NCBI GenBank assembly: GCA_025917655.1
Contig: CP084609.1
Location: 558,001-622,000, forward strand
Reading direction: 5' to 3'
From: Chlorella sorokiniana
Lineage: Eukaryota > Chlorophyta > Trebouxiophyceae > Chlorellales > Chlorellaceae
Length of the DNA stretch: 64,000 nt
Below the pieces are notes generated by a model that had not been told where the DNA came from, ran no database searches, and worked only from the letters and a program-made list of their open reading frames with translations. Within the stretch, counting starts at the first letter, position 1; every line of letters begins with the position of its first letter. Positions 42,982 to 55,139 of this stretch are shown piece by piece. Position numbers and translations under genes: made by a program.

Positions 42982-45900
42982 ATGGTAAGGGCGCGGCATG
43001 CTCGAGTTAGAAGGCCGAAAGCGGGCCAGACAACCACGTTTCTTCCACTAAGTTCAACTGCGGCTTACGGCCACACAATAATGGAAGTGCACCCGCTGCT
43101 CGCAGGCATCCAAGTTTTGGGCAGCGAGTGCTAGCGAGGAGAGCGAAGATGAAGTAACTTCATCGGAAGCAGATAGCTCCTCAGGTTGAAGCCGATTTTT
43201 TCAGCGGAGTTTGCCTCTCTTGTCTTCTGTGTGTGATGGGAGTGCCTGAATGCTCAACGCCTTCGGCCTCATCGACCTGTTCTCTGTCTTTCGTCCATAT
43301 TCGCGTTCAAGTCTCACTGATCTATTCCTTGCCGATCCCCAATTCAGAGGACAACTCCTCCGACTCAGACACAGACAGCAGCTCTAGCAGCGGGTCAAGT
43401 CACAAGAAGGGTGCAAGCCGCTTCCTGATGGGCTCTTCGGAAAGCGAAAGTGAAGATGAACGACGCGTGGTACGCAGCGCAAAGGACAAGGCGCATGAGG
43501 AGCTGCTTACAACGTGTACTGACATAAGGGTATGCTGCAACTTGGCTGTTTGCCTTGCATCTGCTCGAGGGAACTGCGCAAAGATCATCATTATCTCAAA
43601 GATTATCAGTCCAGCAAGCTGGCAGCAACGTCTAGCCTGCAGAGCAGTTGCAGCGATTTTCCATTGCAGAATAAGATGCACATCAACGATTGGGCTGCAA
43701 TTCAAACTCTGTTTGATAAATTGAACAAACAGTTGGAGCGCATGCGGAAGGTGAGGATCATCTCATGTTGTAGGTCAATCTGAGGCTGACTTGCACCTTA
43801 CCAACCAATAATGGGAGAACCTAGCACCCTGCGTTTCGCAGGTGACCCAGAGCCTCGGTGTGCCACGTGTCTACGTTCGCATGTTGTGTGATTTGGAAGA
43901 CTTCCTGAACAAAACTTTGGCAGGTCGGACTTGTTGGCAGATTATGTGCATGCGCATGGACTTACAAGCTCAAGAAACATGATGTGGGAAATGGGAGCCT
44001 TTGTTGGCTCATGCTGAGGCTGGCGGCTGTGTTTTGTCGTCACATGGTTGCAGACAAGCCAAAATTGAGTCCCACCAACACACGTGCACTCACGCGTATG
44101 AAACAAACGCTGAGGAAGCACAATGCATCTTTTGCAGAGGAGATGCAGGCCTTCAGGTGTCCAAGCGGGCATGCGCGTATGCTGTTGTCGGGCCCTTCCC
44201 AGGTGACGCCCATTTGAACGGTTAATGTTATCACGCAGGAACAATCCGATCACTGAAAGCGAAGAGCTAACCACTTCCCAATCTGACAGTGAATCGAATG
44301 GTAAGTTTTTTCATTTTAAAGCTGAAGTAAATGGCAATGTGTGAGCTTAATTTCGCTTGCGTGCCGCGAGCTGCAGATCCCGGCAGTGAGCACTTGTTGG
44401 ATACTGAAGAGGAAGAAGAGGCCAAGTTTAAATCTGGTAGGTTTGTGACTTTTTCAGCACGGACACCGTTCTTCGCTGCAAGCCTGGTAAGCCGCTTCGC
44501 TGCTAAGCCGCGTCTTATGCCCAGCGCAGTACGCACTGGCGTGGTACAGCGCCCCAAAGACAAGATACTTCTGATTGATCCCAAGGAGATTACGTACGAA
44601 ATGGTACAAAAGAAGCTGCTTGAAATCTCTATGGCTCGCGGGAAGACGACTCGGATTGACAGGCAGGATCAGGTGCGAAGCGAGCTTACATCCAGGTGTA
44701 CCCCATCTTCTGTTACAATTGTTACAAGGGCCGCCATGCACATCTGCAGATTGAAATGCTGACATATCTTGCGGGTGTGGCAAAGGGGCCTGTTCAAAAG
44801 GTAGAAGTCTTGATCAATATCATCACCGTAACCTTTGACATGAATCAGCCCACTCAGGCAAGTACATGGGATTCTGGGCAAAATCTATTGTAGGATTTGC
44901 GACCAACTTGCACGTGGGTTCATTGCAGAGCTCAATGACCCTAGCCAACTGGAACCGGTGTGCGCAAACTATGTTTGATGTCATGGTATGAACTAAATCT
45001 GAACCAGATCTGGTGGCTATCAGCATGGATCGAAACAAAGACAGCTAAACTATGCAATGAACGCAGGCGCTGTTGGAGGAAAATCAATACATCAGCCTCA
45101 CCGACACTCCCCCTGAGGAGGAGCGGGAAGACGAGCCGGACCAAGGCACACCCACCCAGGCAAGCTGCAATAAGCGGTGAAACTAATCTGTGCTTGTTCT
45201 CGAGTTTGAATGCCAAACACGCTCTGATTGAATGCCAAACATGCTCTGAATGCATGTCTGCCACAGATGAGTGTCCCGTTTGAGCCTGCAGGTTTGGGGG
45301 AATCTGGCTGCTTTTTTGGAGCGGCTTGATGATGAGTGGACAGGGAGTCTTAAGGTTGTAAACAGGAAGTGCTAGCATCTTCGCTTCTGGGTCCTTTGGA
45401 AGCACTTCACTCAGTTGCTTTGGTCTGTGTTGTGACTTGCATACCCTGCGTTTCCTGCAGGCTCTTGACCCACATGCCAATGAATACATGGAGCGCTTGA
45501 AGGATGAAGCCGTGCTGTTGGCCCTTGCACAAAAGGTATGAACCTTCAGGGGCTGGTTCCACTTCACCTTTCGACACCTTTGCCATGCTCGTGCAGGTTT
45601 CTGATTATCTGGTTGGCCAGAATGAGCTTGACAAGCTTGCAGGTGTTGCACTTCGGAGACTGCATCACTTTTATTACAAGACAGGTATTGTGTTTTCCGC
45701 CTTTGTCCTCGGTGTTTGCTGTTGGTGAGGGAAAGGGCAGGGCAGTCAGATGTTTCCTTTTCATTTGTTCGGATCAGCGCAAGCAGTATAAGTCAATGTG
45801 ATCTACTTATTAATATGATGTGCTGCTGCAGATGTCGTGTATGGCGCCATGCGCAAGCTTGCTGTTCAGAGGCAGCAAGGGTCTGAGGGTGCCGCACCTG

Positions 45901-48561
45901 AACCGAGTGGCACATTGCAGACGCTTCACTTGAATGTTGATGGAATGGTCGAGGACGATGCCGAAGGAGCCACAGGTATTGCTATTGTTCTGTCCTAACT
46001 GTAGTAAATGCGCACACACGTCTTGCTGTGCCTGTCAAATTTGGTTCTACACCAATGTAGCAGGCATAATCGATGTCCAGATCCCTCAAGATTTCTCAGT
46101 TCCTGACAGCTGTGCTGACCTGGTGGATCAGGTGAGATTGAGAGCTTGATGCAGATCTGAATTTTGAGGTCTGTTGATTGTACAAACTGGTATGTTGTGC
46201 TGTGCTGCAGCTTGCGCACACTGTTTATGCCCACGGAAATGACAACCAAAAAGGCCAGGCCATGTTGTGCACTGTGTACTTCAGGTGCGATTTGCAAGCA
46301 TTAGCAGTGCATGAATCGCAAGCATTATGAGTGTATGAAGGTGGCCAATCCCCCGCCAGAGCCCTAATCAACCTCTTTCCTGTGTGCTTCTTGTAGGTGC
46401 ATCCGAGACGACTTCTATGGTGCTCGTGACGCTCTGCTAATGAGTCGTATCCAAGAGCAAACAGCACAGCTGGACGCCGCAATGCAAGTGCTTTACAACC
46501 GCACCATCGCGCAGCTAGGCCTGTGTGCCTTCCGGGCAGGCTTGATTATTGAGTGCCATCAGTGTTTGCTGGATCTCTATGGCACTGGCCGAGTGAAAGA
46601 GCTACTTGCTCAGGCAAGCAACAGCCCTTGTTGTCGTCGTGTGAGGTTGCTGTTTGAAGGGAGCTGCATATCATAGCGCACTAGCTTGCAACGCTTTCAC
46701 ATAGGCACAAGGCTGTCTGCAGGGAATCCAACAGCATCGATTTCAAGAGAAAACTCCTGAACAGGAGGCGGCTGAACGCCGTCGGCAGGTGCTGCTCGTT
46801 ACAGTGCTTTGCCCTTTGCCGTGTGTATTCCTTGAATATTTTTGCTCTGTTTTGGAGCAGGTTGTGGTAGGCACACGTTTTCAACACTTGATTCCATTGG
46901 ATGCAGGTACCCTTTCATATGCATATAAACCTGGAGTTGCTCGAGAGTACTTACCTCATATCGGCTATGCTGTTGGAGGTGCAGAATTGTTTCTTTTCTG
47001 TCAGTGACTCTCCTTGCGCGTCATCTCTTGTCGTGTTTTTGCAGGTCCCTGCAATGGCTTCACTGCAGTCTGCAGACAGTCGAAAGCGTATAATCAGCAA
47101 GCCTCTGCGCAGGTATGCTGAGAACACGTGCTTAGCCCGCTAGCAGCGCAGCGTCCGGGGCTTGTGCCCACATATCTCGTGTTATTGCCAGGCTCATGGA
47201 CAATTACGAGCGCCAGAGCTTCACTGGCCCACCCGAGAACGTTAGGGATCACATCATGGCCAGTGTCCGCGCCCTCGGGACAGGTACGTCTTGCTGTGTT
47301 TGTAAGTGATGGTTGATAAACTTGGTGGCAACAACAATGTGTGCTGTGGTATTGCCAGGGGATTGGCGACGGGCAATCTTCTATGCAACGGCATTGAGCT
47401 GCTGGAGTTTGCTGCCACAGGTGCGCGGTTTATGTGGTCCAGACATGCATCTCTCACATGTGCCTATGCATGAAGAGAAGCATCAATCTCATCAACCTGT
47501 GGGGGCTCACTGTTGCAGAAAGAGGCTGTGCTGGCAATGCTGCGGCAAAAGCTTCAAGAGGAGGGACTGCGCACATACCTGCTGTCATACGGCCGCTTTT
47601 ACTCCTCCCTTAGCATAGTACAGTTGTGCGATATGTTTGAACTGCCAAAGGCCAAGGTATGAATTCGGAAGTTATTGCAACACTGTCACGGTTGCGATAA
47701 GCCATTCTTCACATTCAAAAGACGCCCTTGCTCGTTTTGCAGGTGCATGCCATAGTGAGCCGGTTGATAGCCGATGATGGTCTTCCTGCAAGCCATGACC
47801 AACCCACTGGAACAATTGTGGTCCACCACGTGGAGCCTACGCGCCTACAGGTGCAGCCCTGATGATGATTCTCGCTCTGCTGAACTTGGAATCCTCCTCT
47901 TTTGGGGGTTTATTACAGTTTATTTTTTAGGGTTTAGGGTTGCACTGACTTTTTGCACTGACTTTTGTCGCCATGCAGACACTAGCAGGATCTTTCGGTG
48001 ACAAAGCTTCTTTGTTGGTTGATTTGAACGAGCGCGCCCTTGCAATGCGCACTGGTAAGCGTCTGGTAATGTGAAGGCTGTGGGTTTGTGATGCATGCAA
48101 TAGTAATCATTGCACCTTGCCATGGCATGCTTCGGCTTCTGGCTTCAGGAACCCTGCACGCCGATGAAGACGAAAACGATGCCAGACGAGGCCATGAAGG
48201 CGCTCAGGCAAGCAACTGCTGTGAGCATGCACGAATTTGCTGCGGGCAGGCCAAATTGCGCTACTATATCCATCATCTTCCACTCTTCTGTTGACAGGCG
48301 GGCAGGCGCACTCGTCTTGGTGGGCGCCCTGGCGGCGTAGGAACGTCTGGCCGCGGAAGGTAGATAAGGAATGCTGCAAGCCTTGGGTCAAACAGTCAGC
48401 GCCGGTCGCATTGTTCCGCCCTGCCATCTGTACGCTGTTAAGCTTGGGATTTAGTCAAGTTAAAATGTTACTGCAGGGGGCGTGGCGGCCGATTTGGTGA
48501 TCGCGATCGGGGCAGTGGGTTTATGCCTGAGTCTGGTGAGCTGCTGACACTTCAGTATTGA
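42982..48561 (+). CDS. EIF3C: Translation initiation factor eIF3 subunit c
   Basis: eIF3c is a PCI-domain core subunit of eIF3 that bridges eIF1, eIF5 and the 40S subunit. The initiator ATG (42982-42984) forms the first coding exon by itself, followed by GTAAGG and then 43105 ([16 protein letters not shown]). Acidic/serine-rich exons precede [20 protein letters not shown]. Then follow [27 protein letters not shown]-like [40 protein letters not shown] (the family signature) and the PCI exon [20 protein letters not shown], followed by VSRLIADDG. The end is an Arg/Gly-rich tail ([20 protein letters not shown]) with stop 48559-48561. Four introns need GC donors (44858, 45160, 46614, 48208), each CAG|GCAAG. 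An intron near 47930 contains TTTAGGG repeats. Confidence 0.94.
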
Positions 48562-49159
48562 CTGTGGCAGTCACCATCATATTGAGGCTGAAATTGCCTC
48601 CTTGCATAGGATTTGGTGGTGGCGTCTTTGGACGGGGACGTGGGAGGCGCCAAACCACACATCGCGATGATAGCACCTACATGCAGCTAAGATTGAAATA
48701 TGGAGTTCAATAATCGTCACCAGCATGATTTGCGCCTGAAGGTATCGAGCCTGAAGCTATTGAGTGTGCGTGCTTGTCTTGCCTCTGGTTGAGCAGAGGT
48801 AAAGCGGTCGCATTTTATATGATGGAGCGGTGGTGTCCCAACCAGCATGTGTGCAAGCATGCTACAAGCTGTGCACATTACCACTGCGTTCAGTACCCTT
48901 CATGCCATGTCTGACATAGTTTGCAATCCTCTTGTTGACGAGCAAGAAATTGTAAGCTACGTAGCTAACTGAGCTTCCCAGTAGTGCAATGTGGCGTCAT
49001 TTCCAGGACAGGGCCCGCTCACCACGCTAGCAAAGGAATATAATCTCCAAGCATTTGCCAAGCTGAAGTACCAGATTACTGCCTTGGTCTGCCGATAGGG
49101 GAGCTGTCCTCAGAACGTCATTAAACTACTGTCTTCACTACTGCCTTCAGCCTTTCAGG

Positions 49160-49640
49160 AGTGTGACCGCAGCCTTACCTGCCAACGATTACCACCAGCG
49201 GACGTGCAGCCTGCTGCGCGGGCGTCGCCGTGCGGCACCGCGCGCGTGCAGCTGCCGCGCAGCTGCCTCCGCGTGCCCGCTTGCCACGCTTTCGCAGGGG
49301 TCGGCCAACTTGGCAGCAGCCGTCACGGCAGGTTGTGCTGCCTGGAAGGGATCTTCCAGCGGCGGTGCACCCGTCTCCTCGCGGTACCACTGTACCAAGT
49401 CGTCCAAGAACTCATCGCGGCTGTCAGCCCGGTCCGAAGAGCTGAGGAAGCAGCCCAGTCCAAAGAGCTGCCGCAGGAACGCGCCAACAGCGTCGCCTGG
49501 GAACCGCCCAAAGGTGGCGGGGCTGAGCAGCGCCGCGCGGCAGCCGGAGCGGTGCAGGAAGCCGGCCAGGTTGGGGAAGGTGCGCCCCCGCGTCGTCTTA
49601 GTTGGGACAAATGTGCTGGTGCCCGGGGTTCCTAACGATT
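49160..49640 (-). CDS. Hypothetical protein fragment
   Basis: One minus frame reads plausibly as globular protein (TFPNLAGFLHRSGCRAALLS, then SPATFGRFPGDAVGAFLRQL and DEFLDDLVQWYREETGAPPL). Another minus frame just upstream (RPVWEFPPLLRLYDGAYAAA, about 49770-49700) could be its preceding exon. No family is recognised, and the complementary strand is also open here because of high GC, so this may be spurious. Confidence 0.25.
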
Positions 49641-50222
49641 AGAGGCGCCGTCCGCTGCCTCCGCGCGCCTGTGCGCCAGTACACTTTGGCTCACTGCAGG
49701 CCCAAGGCGGCTGCGTATGCCCCGTCATACAGGCGCAGCAGCGGCGGGAACTCCCAGACGGGGCGGCCCAGGGTGCCGGAGGGCCTGCGAGGGGTGCCCC
49801 AGCAGCATGACATCCTCAATCGGAATCAGTTTCCTGCTGGCATATAGAGCAAGGCATCACAGCGCCGGAGGTCCAGTAAGTGCACAGTGCAGCGCACTCC
49901 TGGCCGCCAACTGAGCGAGCATGCTGTTGGACCGCTGACGCCGAGCTATTCAAAGACGGTCAGCCGGCTGTCGCAGCTTCTGCCGGCACAACCCTGCAAA
50001 ACTCACCACGCGCCGCTTGCACCAGGTTTTCATTTCGTTTTACAATCGATGGCCGCTTGCACTGCACAGCTTGGGGCAGGACAGCTTGCTGGCTGGCCGG
50101 CCATGCAAGCAGGCTGTTGCAGTTGCACCGGCGGCCCTCCCTCGATCAGGCACCCAGCTGCCCCAGTCAGCCACTCATGGCTCTGGATGGTCTAACCACA
50201 GCAGAATCAGGCAGCCGAGTTG

Positions 50223-50247
50223 ACGGCGGCGGCGGCGGCGGCGGGTG
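50223..50247. repeat. (GGC)n trinucleotide repeat
   Basis: About seven GGC units; they create an arginine run in the minus frame. Confidence 0.85.
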
Positions 50248-51362
50248 GCGTCTTCTCTGGCGGGTCTAGGACTGCAGGAAGGGCTGTCCTCAGGCCTGCA
50301 GTGCAGTGCTGAACAGGTGGCTGGCTTGGGAAGGGGGCGAGCAAGCACACACCCAGGCAGCAGCAACAACAATCCAGCGCTCAATTTGAATTCGACAGCA
50401 CTCCTGTGCACTCCCCAGCGGGCCCTGGCCGCATGCACAGACATCAACGGCGTAACAGCGCCGACCTGAGGCTGTGCAGGCCAGGGCAAAGACAGAGGGC
50501 TGGCAGGGAGCAGGGCCGCAGAGGCTGAGCTGAGGCACCGAAGCGAGCTGCGAGTTGTTAATTGAAGATCTCGGTGATCACAAATGCGAGAGGCAGTGCG
50601 ATCAGATGTGCAGAACCCCGCCAAAAGCCGGCAGCCGCTTGCACACTGCAGGTGGAAAGCCAGTGACGTGAGGCTCAGCAGGGGAGCGCAAGGGGTGGAG
50701 GTGATAGAGCATGGGGCTAGCTGCTGCCTTTCGCTGCTGCCAAGCAGGAATATACACAGCTGTAGGGCTTGAATATGTTGCAGCGATGTGTGCAAAAAAA
50801 CAGATGCTGCATGGGCTGCTGTACATGCAGCGTGTGCCTGCCGCCAGGCATGCAGCCCATGCGCACAAGGGGCAAACCATGAACGTAACCAGCTCAAGTC
50901 GCCAGCTGCACATCCATCCTATTTTTACAAGTACCCAAAATCATTTCATGCCGTCCCTGCTGATACGCCTGCAGCAGTCCTTGTCCCGCTTTGGGTGTTG
51001 TATTGTAGGGAAGGTGCGGACACCTTAATCCAGGCGGGTACTTGCCTGCGTGGCCTTCAGCGCATTTCTCAGCAGCCCACTGAACGTGGCACATATTTAG
51101 CAGCATCTTCAAACCTCCCACAGCATTGATGGACCCAGATTGATTAACACACATGCATGGATGGGCGGCAATGCCAGACCACCACCTACCCTGGCACCGC
51201 CAGCCTGTTATGCATGTCCCTCGGCAGTCCTCGTTTCACACTTCTACTTCTACTTCTTCTTCACACTTCTTCTTGCTTGCATTCTTGTTCGTGTCCTTCT
51301 TCTTTCTCGTGAGCGCGACGCACACGCCGGTCCTGTGTTGCACGTTATTGTTTGCTTCTTAT

Positions 51363-52064
51363 ATGGCTTCTGCTTCCGCACCGCTTGCCCAGGCGCTGGC
51401 GGCCAAAGACGACGTCGCTTTAGACATCTGTTTCTCGGGTGAGAACCGTCTCTGAAATCAGCCCGTGAGCTTGCAGCTTCAACTTTACGCCGTCCGGCCA
51501 TCTCAGCGAGAGCTCACTTAGCGTGACAGTCGGCTGCCTCCAGGGCTGCACTAGCGCAGGGTGGCTTTTCGCAGCCAGTACCCACGTTTCAGTTCTGTGC
51601 ATCGTGTGCAGCACAGGATAAGTCTGTCGTGGAGGGCAGCGTGGCACGATTAAATGCAGGAGAGGTTCTGGAATTGATGCATGCGCTTGTGCATCGCCTC
51701 CAGAACCGCCCTCAGCAAGCCACTCGCCTGGTGATATGGCTTCGCAATGTCCTGCATCTACATGGTAGAGGACTGAGCGCATCTCCCTCAGGGAAGGTGT
51801 GTTTTACGACCGGGAGGTTGCAAGCTTCAGATGGATGTTTTGACAAGGTCCCCTCCGTCGGTGATGCAGGCAGTACTAGATCAAGCAAGAGAGTTGCTTC
51901 AACAACGGACAGCCGTGTACACCAGCATGCTCAAGCTAGCTGGACAGCTACAGCTTGCTTCCCAACCGGCTGTTGAAGGTCATTTTCATCATGGCCTTTC
52001 CGATGCCAAGGTTGTACAATTCATCCGCAGTTCCTGTCATAATCCCACCCATCGGAGATCTTAA
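51363..52064 (+). CDS. Utp12-domain protein (WDR43/Utp5 C-terminal type), no WD40 part
   Basis: The Utp12 domain is the C-terminal helical module of t-UTP proteins such as WDR43/Utp5 in the small-subunit processome (pre-18S rRNA processing, nucleolus). Exons: 51363-51438 (MASASAPLAQALAAKDDVAL), 51612-about 51797 (SVVEGSVARLNAGEVLELMH, then RLVIWLRNVLHLHG) and about 51831-52064 (VMQAVLDQARELLQQRTAVY, then MLKLAGQLQLASQ). The pattern LAQAL-xx-DD, VxRL, WLRxVLxxH, LLxLxGQLxL fits the domain. A WD40 propeller usually precedes it, but the ATG is immediately upstream and no WD40 exons were seen. It may be a stand-alone domain or a gene whose propeller part is elsewhere. The 3' end is uncertain. Convergent with PsbO. 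Confidence 0.7.
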
Positions 52065-52304
52065 CCCCACCCCACTGGTCCTGCTGCTTACTCAATACTG
52101 TAGGTGACATATTTGGCTTGATCAAGTTACAAAACAAGGGATTACAAGGTTGTTGTCTTGATAAAGAGACTTAGCATGCCAACCAACTCAAGACAGCTGA
52201 GCATACCTGCACAAAAGGAAATTAGTACTATGTTACTATATGTAACTAAAGTAACAATTGAAGCAATGACAGCGTTTGCTACTTGCACCAAGCCAACAAT
52301 TAAC

Positions 52305-53762
52305 TCACCACAGGCCAGTGATCTTCACATCCTTGGGGGCCTTGGCACCCAGGTCGGTGTCAGACGGCTGCACAGACTCAAACACGCCTGCAATCTCGCC
52401 GGTAGTCGGGTCCACCTTTGCAATAGAGAAGACTGCTTGACCCTTCATGGCAGCTGCCGACTTGACGTTCTCCTTCAAGTACTCGTCTGCAAAGCGTCAT
52501 GCAAGTGGGCCTTGCTCAACCGCGGCTGCATGCATCTCCTGGCAAAATTCCCTCATCTCTTTTCTCACCAGCATCGGATGCAGCCGGAAGTGCCACAGCA
52601 TTGTCATAACCAGTAGCTGCACCCCGACCTTTGGGGTCCAGGAAGGTAGCACCACGGTAAGACGGCACAACAAACTCGCCCCCAAACCCATCAGCGCTAC
52701 CCTGCATTGGTGACCACATCTCCATGTCATCATTTAACGCTTGGTTTCCAAGGCATGAGCATGATGAGCCAGGTCTCACACGTCACCTTGGCATCGAGCT
52801 CCTTGACACTGAACAGGAAAGGAACGCGCTCCCCACCCGGCAGCTGAACAGTGACGGGAGCATAGTCCAGGCCGTCCACCTCCTTGAGCTCCACGTTGCC
52901 GCTGCCATCAACCTTGAACTCGCCACTCATCTACAGCGGTCATTCACAGGAAGGGGGTCATTCACAACAAGGTAGTCATTCACAGAGCTGGCAACCCTGC
53001 AACCCAAGCAAAGCTCTTACCTCGTCCAGAGTGTAGGTCAAGCGAGTCATGAGCTTGGTGGGCACAAACTCTGCGTCGCCGCCCTTAAACTGCATCAACA
53101 AATCGATGCCAGCTGCGTGGTTTGTATGCAGGAATGTGCAAGGATTTGATACAGCCGTTGCTTCCTCAGCTCTCACCTGGGACTCTTCTTTCACGGTGAA
53201 GCTGGTGGGCTCCATGCAGAACTTGCCGAGGGTGTAGCTGCCGGGCTTCAGGTCCTTGATGCTCGCGGAGCCGCTGTCGAGGGTGGGGCAAGTGTTGGCA
53301 ATGCCAGAACCCTTCACTTGCAGGTAAGTCAGGCTCTGCAGCTCATCGAAGGTCAGTGCATTGGCAGACTGCAGCCAGGGGGGGGGAAGGGGGCACACAA
53401 AGTAAGCGGAAGCACGTTAGAATCGTGGTGAGGATCAGGACTGATCCCTCAACACTTCAGAACCCCTATCTGTGGCGGTGCGGATTCGCAACTCACCCCC
53501 GCAATCAGGAAGGACGCTGCCAAAGCCGCGGCCTTCTTCGTTTTCGCCTTCACGCCATCCACGCTGTTCAGGACCTGCACCGTGCAGCGCCTGCAGGGCC
53601 GAACATGCACCGCTGGTTTGCAAGGTGGGACAGTGAAACATGCAACCAACATTGAGGCTGCACATCCAGGCCAGACAGGCTGCCGACTTACCGGGCCACA
53701 GGGGCCTGAGCAACGCGCGCCTGCAGCGCCACGCGAGAGCTGACAAAAGCCGAGGCGGGCAT
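52305..53762 (-). CDS. PSBO: Oxygen-evolving enhancer protein 1 (PsbO)
   Basis: PsbO is the 33-kDa manganese-stabilising protein on the lumenal side of photosystem II. The minus strand starts at 53762 with a plastid leader ([20 protein letters not shown]). A lumenal transfer segment follows ([16 protein letters not shown]) with the processing site SANA-LTFDE. The mature part reads [127 protein letters not shown] and [20 protein letters not shown]. The C-terminus is DVKITGLW then stop, a few residues shorter than the usual VKIxGxWYAQLE ending. Exon junctions were not all fixed. Confidence 0.95.
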
Positions 53763-55139
53763 GGTGCGCGGAATATAGAGTTTCCCTAGAGCGCTAGAGA
53801 CGTCGGGAAGGTCAGGTGAACCAGGCTAGGTCAGGATCGACCTGCCAGCTCATCTATCGCCCGGGTCAATAAGGCCGTCTTTACGTTCCATCACTGATGC
53901 ACGTTCCACAACCAACACGGTCGCGTTTGATCGCTGTCCTTTATCAAGAGTTGTTAGAAGGAGTCAGCCCGCCAGTGTATGCGTGGCGAAATCAAGCAAT
54001 AGCAGCGGCAGCAACCTCCCAAAAGCTGTAATTGACGTGTTTTGAAAATTTGAGCGGATGACAAGCGCGCTGCAGCCTGAGGCCTACCGTCGCACCGTCT
54101 CCGGTGGCGGCGCTATCCGTGAACATTCAGCTAATGATGACTTAGACCTAGTATTGGGGTGATGACCCAAACCTAGTATTGGCACTGCTGACATGTGCTC
54201 CACTTTCAGCACTATCAGCAAGAAGGCGGTGAAGGGAGGTGGGGAATACATTGTTTTGGAAACAAGAGATAAATTTCAGTGTCGACATCTCGGGACGTCC
54301 CACTCAATGCCAGGGTTTTTCTCTGCGAAAGTCATGGCCATTTGTGAGGAGGATCACTGGGGCAAATGGAGTTCTGGGTGCGTTTCAAGGGATCAGACTT
54401 GGGACAAAAGCCCCCGTTCCAGCTGTGAGAAGCGAACCAGACTGGTACGGAGCCAGACTGGGTGCGGATTGGAAGCTGCAAGCCGGAGCCCTGTGAAGGC
54501 CTAGGACCACTCATCCCTAACTTGTGGAAGCACACATGGCATTTCGGCAATCAGAACATGGGGATTCTCAAGCAGGAGCCAAGTATCCTTGTTTCCCAGG
54601 TAAGCAAGAAAACAAACCGCAAGGAAACAACCCAAAATACTGTCAGAACGGGCCTGTTGAGCATGTGCCTGTGCATGACGATTGATCTCTTTTGGTTAAA
54701 ATCCTTGACACTGTTGGTACGTGCTGAAAACATATTTTCCTCCCTTCTGGATAAAGATTGGGCAGCGGTCCTGTTGCTGAGCGGGGTCAGGCTGTGTGGT
54801 GCAAGTTCTGCGCTGGTCATTGCTGCTGCTTCTCTTTCGTATTGTTGGCAGAGTCTAATGGGGCAGCTTGCACATCAATTTACGTTGCACCACATCAGCA
54901 TTATGAAGTTCTCGCTGTTGCCCAGATATATTCTGGAAAGCTTGGAGATGCAATTGTAGTGCTTCGTTGGAAGGCTTGGCCTCCTGGCAGTGGCAGTGGC
55001 TGAACGCTGCTGATCTGCCCAAGCAGCGCATGTGACACCAGGTCGCCAAATGCGACCAGAAATGCTTTAGTAGCCAATGGTGGTCCACAACAAACTACCA
55101 CTGTGTTGCACAACATGCAATACGCGAGTTTCCTGACAG
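53763..55139. other. Gap upstream of PsbO, weak coding-like frames
   Basis: A 12-bp direct repeat ACCTAGTATTGG occurs at about 54148 and 54172. A plus ATG at 54058 opens a short natural-looking frame (MTSALQPEAYRRTVSGGGAI) that could be a first exon divergent from PsbO. Plus frames at 54193-54504 and about 54860-54990 (SIYVAPHQHYEVLAVAQIYS) are unrecognised. No gene is claimed. Confidence 0.35.

Larger units (their letters stand above)
48562..51362. other. GC-rich gap with weak coding-like frames
   Basis: About 2.8 kb without a recognised gene. It holds the hypothetical minus frame at 49160-49640, a (GGC)n tract at about 50223-50247 and a long low-complexity minus frame (50175-50897) not considered a gene. 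A pyrimidine-rich tract at about 51239-51320 lies before the Utp12-domain gene. Confidence 0.4.

Noticed and set aside
47923-47942. Telomere-like TTTAGGG units, with a similar CCCTAAA stretch near 19165
   Set aside because: Only about two units each, inside introns; too short to be an interstitial telomere tract.
50175-50897. 240-codon open frame on the minus strand
   Set aside because: Low-complexity composition, an arginine run caused by the (GGC)n tract, no domain, and other frames open over the same GC-rich sequence.
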